Assembly: GCA_902632515.1 (NCBI GenBank)
Contig: CACPDA010000017.1
Span: 1 to 8,290 of the forward strand
Length of the DNA stretch: 8,290 bases
Direction of reading: 5' to 3'
From: an uncultured Pelagibacteraceae bacterium
GTDB lineage: Bacteria > Pseudomonadota > Alphaproteobacteria > Pelagibacterales > Pelagibacteraceae
The position numbers were made by a program, and so were the translations under genes. How positions within the stretch are numbered: position 1 is the stretch's first letter; each line of letters begins with the position of its first letter. The notes below the pieces were generated by a model. The model was not told the origin of the DNA. It worked only from the letters and a program-made list of their open reading frames with translations, and did not search any database. Of the stretch, positions 6,306 to 8,290 are shown piece by piece.

Positions 6306-6312
6306 CTCCTTT
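6306..6312 (-). promoter_or_regulatory. Strong Shine-Dalgarno sequence for the binding-protein gene
   Basis: AAAGGAG on the minus strand lies six bases before the ATG at 6299. Most starts in the window have no clear Shine-Dalgarno sequence, so this one sets the binding protein apart as a highly translated gene and fixes its start. It sits in a 61-base gap after speD-speE, which otherwise holds only AT-rich sequence and no convincing terminator. Confidence 0.7.
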
Positions 6313-6360
6313 AATTATAAAAATAGTATTTCACAAATTTGAGATTTAAAAAAGAAAAAA

Positions 6361-7401
6361 TTAATGATTTATTGATGATGAAAAGTTCCAAGAACAATCA
6401 AAACTTGGTATATAAACTCTTGATAATTTAGTATTACCAAAATGATGGTGAAAAACATTTAGCCAATTTTCAACCTGTTGTGGTTTTTTATCTTGACTAC
6501 CAACTTGTGCAGTAATTGCACCTTTTGGTTTTAAAATTCTAACAAGAGAGTCCATATTCTTTGATGCTAAATCAATACAGAATTGATCGTCATTTAAGTC
6601 AACAAAAATATGATCATAAGTATCATCTTTAACTGTCTTTATACTTTCAAATGCATCTCCCCAAACACACTTAACTGAATTTTTTTCTGTAGCTTTTTTT
6701 CCTATATCTCCCAAGTGTTTATTACAAACCTCTACAACCTCAGGATCAAGTTCAAACCAATCTATAAAATTAAATTTTTTTGAAATACATTCTCTAGCAA
6801 CACCACCGTCTCCACCACCAATTATAGCAGCTCTTTCATTATTTTTATTTAAACTTAAACCCGATCCAACAAAAGTTGAACTATACAAATGTTCATCTGA
6901 TGCAGCAACTTGTATCTCTCCATCAATAAATAAAGATTTACCAAATTGTTCAAGATCTAAGATTTCAATGTGTTGACCTACTTTAGATTTAAAATCTTCC
7001 AATACATCGTTAACTACATAAGCTTTTTGAAGACCAGATGAACTATAAATATCATGATATAAAGCTCTAGTATCTCTATTAAATTCTTTTTTTACAATTC
7101 TTTTATGCTTAAATTCTTTTTTAATAATATCGATTGCAATTGAAGGACTTATTTTTCCACAAGTAAAAAAATCAAAACTGATAATACCTCTCTCAGGAAA
7201 AGTATGGAAGCTTATATGACTTTCGGCCAATAAAGCTAGGATTGTAAAACCTTGAGGCTCGAATTTATACTTAGAAATATTAAGAATCGTAACTTTTGCT
7301 GCTTTAGCAATCTCATTAATAACTCTTTCGTAGACTGATGGGTCATATTCTTTATCTGTCCCAATAATATCTAGAGTAATGTGCTCCCCTACTTTAATCA
7401 T
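6361..7401 (-). CDS. speDE: Fused S-adenosylmethionine decarboxylase - spermidine synthase (SpeD-SpeE)
   Basis: This is a bifunctional polyamine enzyme of 346 residues. Residues about 1-115 form a prokaryotic-type AdoMet decarboxylase: GEHITLDIIG (5-14), FEPQG (47-51), and LAESHISFHTFPE (58-70). Self-cleavage between Glu60 and Ser61 would make the pyruvoyl cofactor; His66 and Cys81 (FFTCG) are the expected catalytic partners. Residues about 125-346 form an aminopropyltransferase: FIDGEIQVAASDEHLY (158-173), the decarboxylated-AdoMet loop GGGDGG (195-200), Glu217, WGDA with Asp249, and the proton-accepting Asp268 in IFVDLND. The enzyme would decarboxylate AdoMet and pass the aminopropyl group to putrescine or another diamine, releasing methylthioadenosine. 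Such fusions, including a Pelagibacter one, are known from published work. The AdoMet decarboxylase is expected to cut itself, which would separate a short beta chain from an alpha chain still joined to the synthase. The gene starts one base after the aldolase stop, with a GGG-type Shine-Dalgarno sequence inside that gene's end. Confidence 0.92.
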   Translation of the reverse strand: MIKVGEHITLDIIGTDKEYDPSVYERVINEIAKAAKVTILNISKYKFEPQGFTILALLAESHISFHTFPERGIISFDFFTCGKISPSIAIDIIKKEFKHKRIVKKEFNRDTRALYHDIYSSSGLQKAYVVNDVLEDFKSKVGQHIEILDLEQFGKSLFIDGEIQVAASDEHLYSSTFVGSGLSLNKNNERAAIIGGGDGGVARECISKKFNFIDWFELDPEVVEVCNKHLGDIGKKATEKNSVKCVWGDAFESIKTVKDDTYDHIFVDLNDDQFCIDLASKNMDSLVRILKPKGAITAQVGSQDKKPQQVENWLNVFHHHFGNTKLSRVYIPSFDCSWNFSSSINH

Positions 7402-7402
7402 C

Positions 7403-8056
7403 TTACCCTTTTTTGTAATTCTTAGCTTTGTCCAAAACTTTTTTCATTTCTTCAAATGAAAGAATCTTTGGTTCTCCCAACTTTAGTGCAATAGTGTATT
7501 GATGACAAATATTTTCTATCTCTTGTGCAAGTTCAAATGCTTGGTCTAAATTTTTTCCAAAAGCAACCTGACCGTGATTTGACATTAGACAAGCACTTCT
7601 ATTTTTTAAAGCTTTAATTACATTATTCGAAAGCTCCTCTGTCCCAAAAGTTGCGTAATCAGCACATTTAATGTCTTCACCTCCAGCAAGTGCAATCATA
7701 TAATGAAACGGAGGTATAGATTTTCCATGTGAAGATACAGCTGTTGCGTGTGGAGAATGAGCATGAACAATAGCTTGAGCATCATTTTTATTAACATAAA
7801 TGTCTCGGTGAAATCGCCACTCAGATGAAGGATTGTTACCTGAGTCGTTTTTTTCTTCCTCGTTTAAACCCATAAAAACAATATCTTCAGGTTTCAAAGT
7901 TTCATATTTTTTTCCTGAAGGTGTAATTAAATATCCATCCTTATCATTTTCCTTAGATCTTACAGATATATTGCCTGATCTAAGAGGGGAAAGATTTGTT
8001 GAATTTAATTTTAAAGAATATTCAATAATTTGGTTTCTTTGATCTAAATTTTTCAT
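7403..8056 (-). CDS. Class II aldolase, FucA-like; candidate 5-methylthioribulose-1-phosphate aldolase (DHAP shunt)
   Basis: This 217-residue class II aldolase/adducin-family protein is close throughout to L-fuculose-1-phosphate aldolase. It has SGNIS (27-31), ITPSG (44-48), PSSEWRFH (76-83) with catalytic Glu79, zinc ligands His98 and His100 in VHAHS and His161 in SNHGQ, then HYMIALAGG (118-126) with the FucA tyrosine (Tyr119) and [10 protein letters not shown] (134-143). Its ATG overlaps the mtnA stop (ATGA) and speD-speE follows one base later. The substrate is therefore probably 5-methylthioribulose-1-phosphate, MtnA's product. MtnB dehydratases of the human type need a Glu where this protein has Met120, so cleavage to dihydroxyacetone phosphate and methylthioacetaldehyde (Ald2-type) is favoured over dehydration. 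It acts in the cytoplasm as a likely tetramer. A MtnB annotation, or a true fuculose-phosphate aldolase, is possible; no sugar-catabolism gene is nearby. Confidence 0.72.
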   Translation of the reverse strand: MKNLDQRNQIIEYSLKLNSTNLSPLRSGNISVRSKENDKDGYLITPSGKKYETLKPEDIVFMGLNEEEKNDSGNNPSSEWRFHRDIYVNKNDAQAIVHAHSPHATAVSSHGKSIPPFHYMIALAGGEDIKCADYATFGTEELSNNVIKALKNRSACLMSNHGQVAFGKNLDQAFELAQEIENICHQYTIALKLGEPKILSFEEMKKVLDKAKNYKKG

Positions 8057-8290
8057 TTAAATAACTTTTTTAATCCTTCTGATGATGCTTCACATATTCC
8101 TTTTTCAGTAATTAATCCTGTTACATATTTTGCAGGCGTTACATCAAAAGCTAAATTCATTGCTTTACTTTTTTTTGGATAAATTTGTATTTTCTTAATA
8201 TTTCCTTTTTCATCGAAACCTTCAATATGCGATAATTCTTCTGAATTTCTTTCTTCAATAGGAATGTCTTTATGATTTTTTATATCCCAG
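8053..8290 (-). CDS. mtnA: Methylthioribose-1-phosphate isomerase, C-terminal part (runs off the window)
   Basis: An open minus-strand frame enters from the right edge and ends at a TGA at 8053-8055, giving about 78 residues: [19 protein letters not shown], a variable loop, then [21 protein letters not shown] and a short tail ending in KKLFK. The IPIEER segment and the AFDVTPA...ITEKG block are the C-terminal signature of MtnA in the eIF2B-like isomerase family. MtnA turns 5-methylthioribose-1-phosphate into 5-methylthioribulose-1-phosphate. The catalytic Cys and Asp lie upstream, outside the window, so activity cannot be judged. Its stop overlaps the aldolase start by four bases (ATGA), a tight coupling that ties the two steps together. 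The 5' end is missing only because the window ends. Confidence 0.9.
   Translation of the reverse strand, partial: WDIKNHKDIPIEERNSEELSHIEGFDEKGNIKKIQIYPKKSKAMNLAFDVTPAKYVTGLITEKGICEASSEGLKKLFK

Noticed and set aside
6314..6319. TATAAT on the minus strand as a -10 box for the binding-protein gene
   Set aside because: Transcription from it would start inside or after the Shine-Dalgarno sequence at 6306-6312, and no -35 box lies at a proper distance.
7833..8042. Plus-strand ORF of 69 codons
   Set aside because: It is wholly antisense to the well-conserved aldolase N-terminus, with no independent evidence of coding.

Overview
The window looks like a piece of a streamlined marine alphaproteobacterium of the SAR11 clade (Candidatus Pelagibacter or a close relative). 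The DNA is very AT-rich, by eye about 30% GC. Genes abut or overlap by 1-12 bases, and no gap exceeds about 61 bases. The predicted proteins are rich in Lys, Asn and Ile. A fused SpeD-SpeE polyamine enzyme, a gene type known from Pelagibacter, is present. The taxonomic call is an inference from these traits, not a database match. No RNA gene, CRISPR array, insertion sequence or gene-free stretch over 300 bases was seen.

Layout: (1) Positions 1-1559, plus strand: the 3' part of a thioredoxin/redoxin-like gene, then a family-4 glycosyltransferase that a small inverted duplication has broken into two same-frame pieces. (2) 1548-2489, minus strand: a family-9 (heptosyltransferase-like) glycosyltransferase whose end overlaps the end of the broken gene. 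(3) 2522-4063, plus strand: a small DUF6165 protein followed directly by an M24-fold hydrolase that has lost every canonical metal ligand and most resembles ectoine hydrolase (DoeA/EutD). (4) 8290-4060, minus strand: one tightly packed gene series, mtnA (partial) - class II aldolase - speD-speE fusion - periplasmic amino-acid-type binding protein - two ABC permeases. No ATPase for the transporter lies in the window.

How the genes work together: SpeD-SpeE makes spermidine or a similar polyamine and releases 5'-methylthioadenosine (MTA). MtnA and the aldolase form the later part of an MTA recycling route. The aldolase keeps the residues of L-fuculose-phosphate aldolase and lacks the MtnB catalytic Glu. 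This points to a 'DHAP shunt' cleaving 5-methylthioribulose-1-phosphate rather than to classic methionine salvage. The downstream binding protein and permeases form a polar or basic amino-acid importer; a 12-bp hairpin just before the first permease may set binding-protein expression above permease expression.

The most striking structural signal is a perfect 47-bp inverted repeat (850-896 / 964-1010) inside the family-4 glycosyltransferase. Its second copy looks like a 42-nt in-frame insertion carrying a TGA stop. This is the signature of a template-switch mutation, or of an amplification or assembly chimera.
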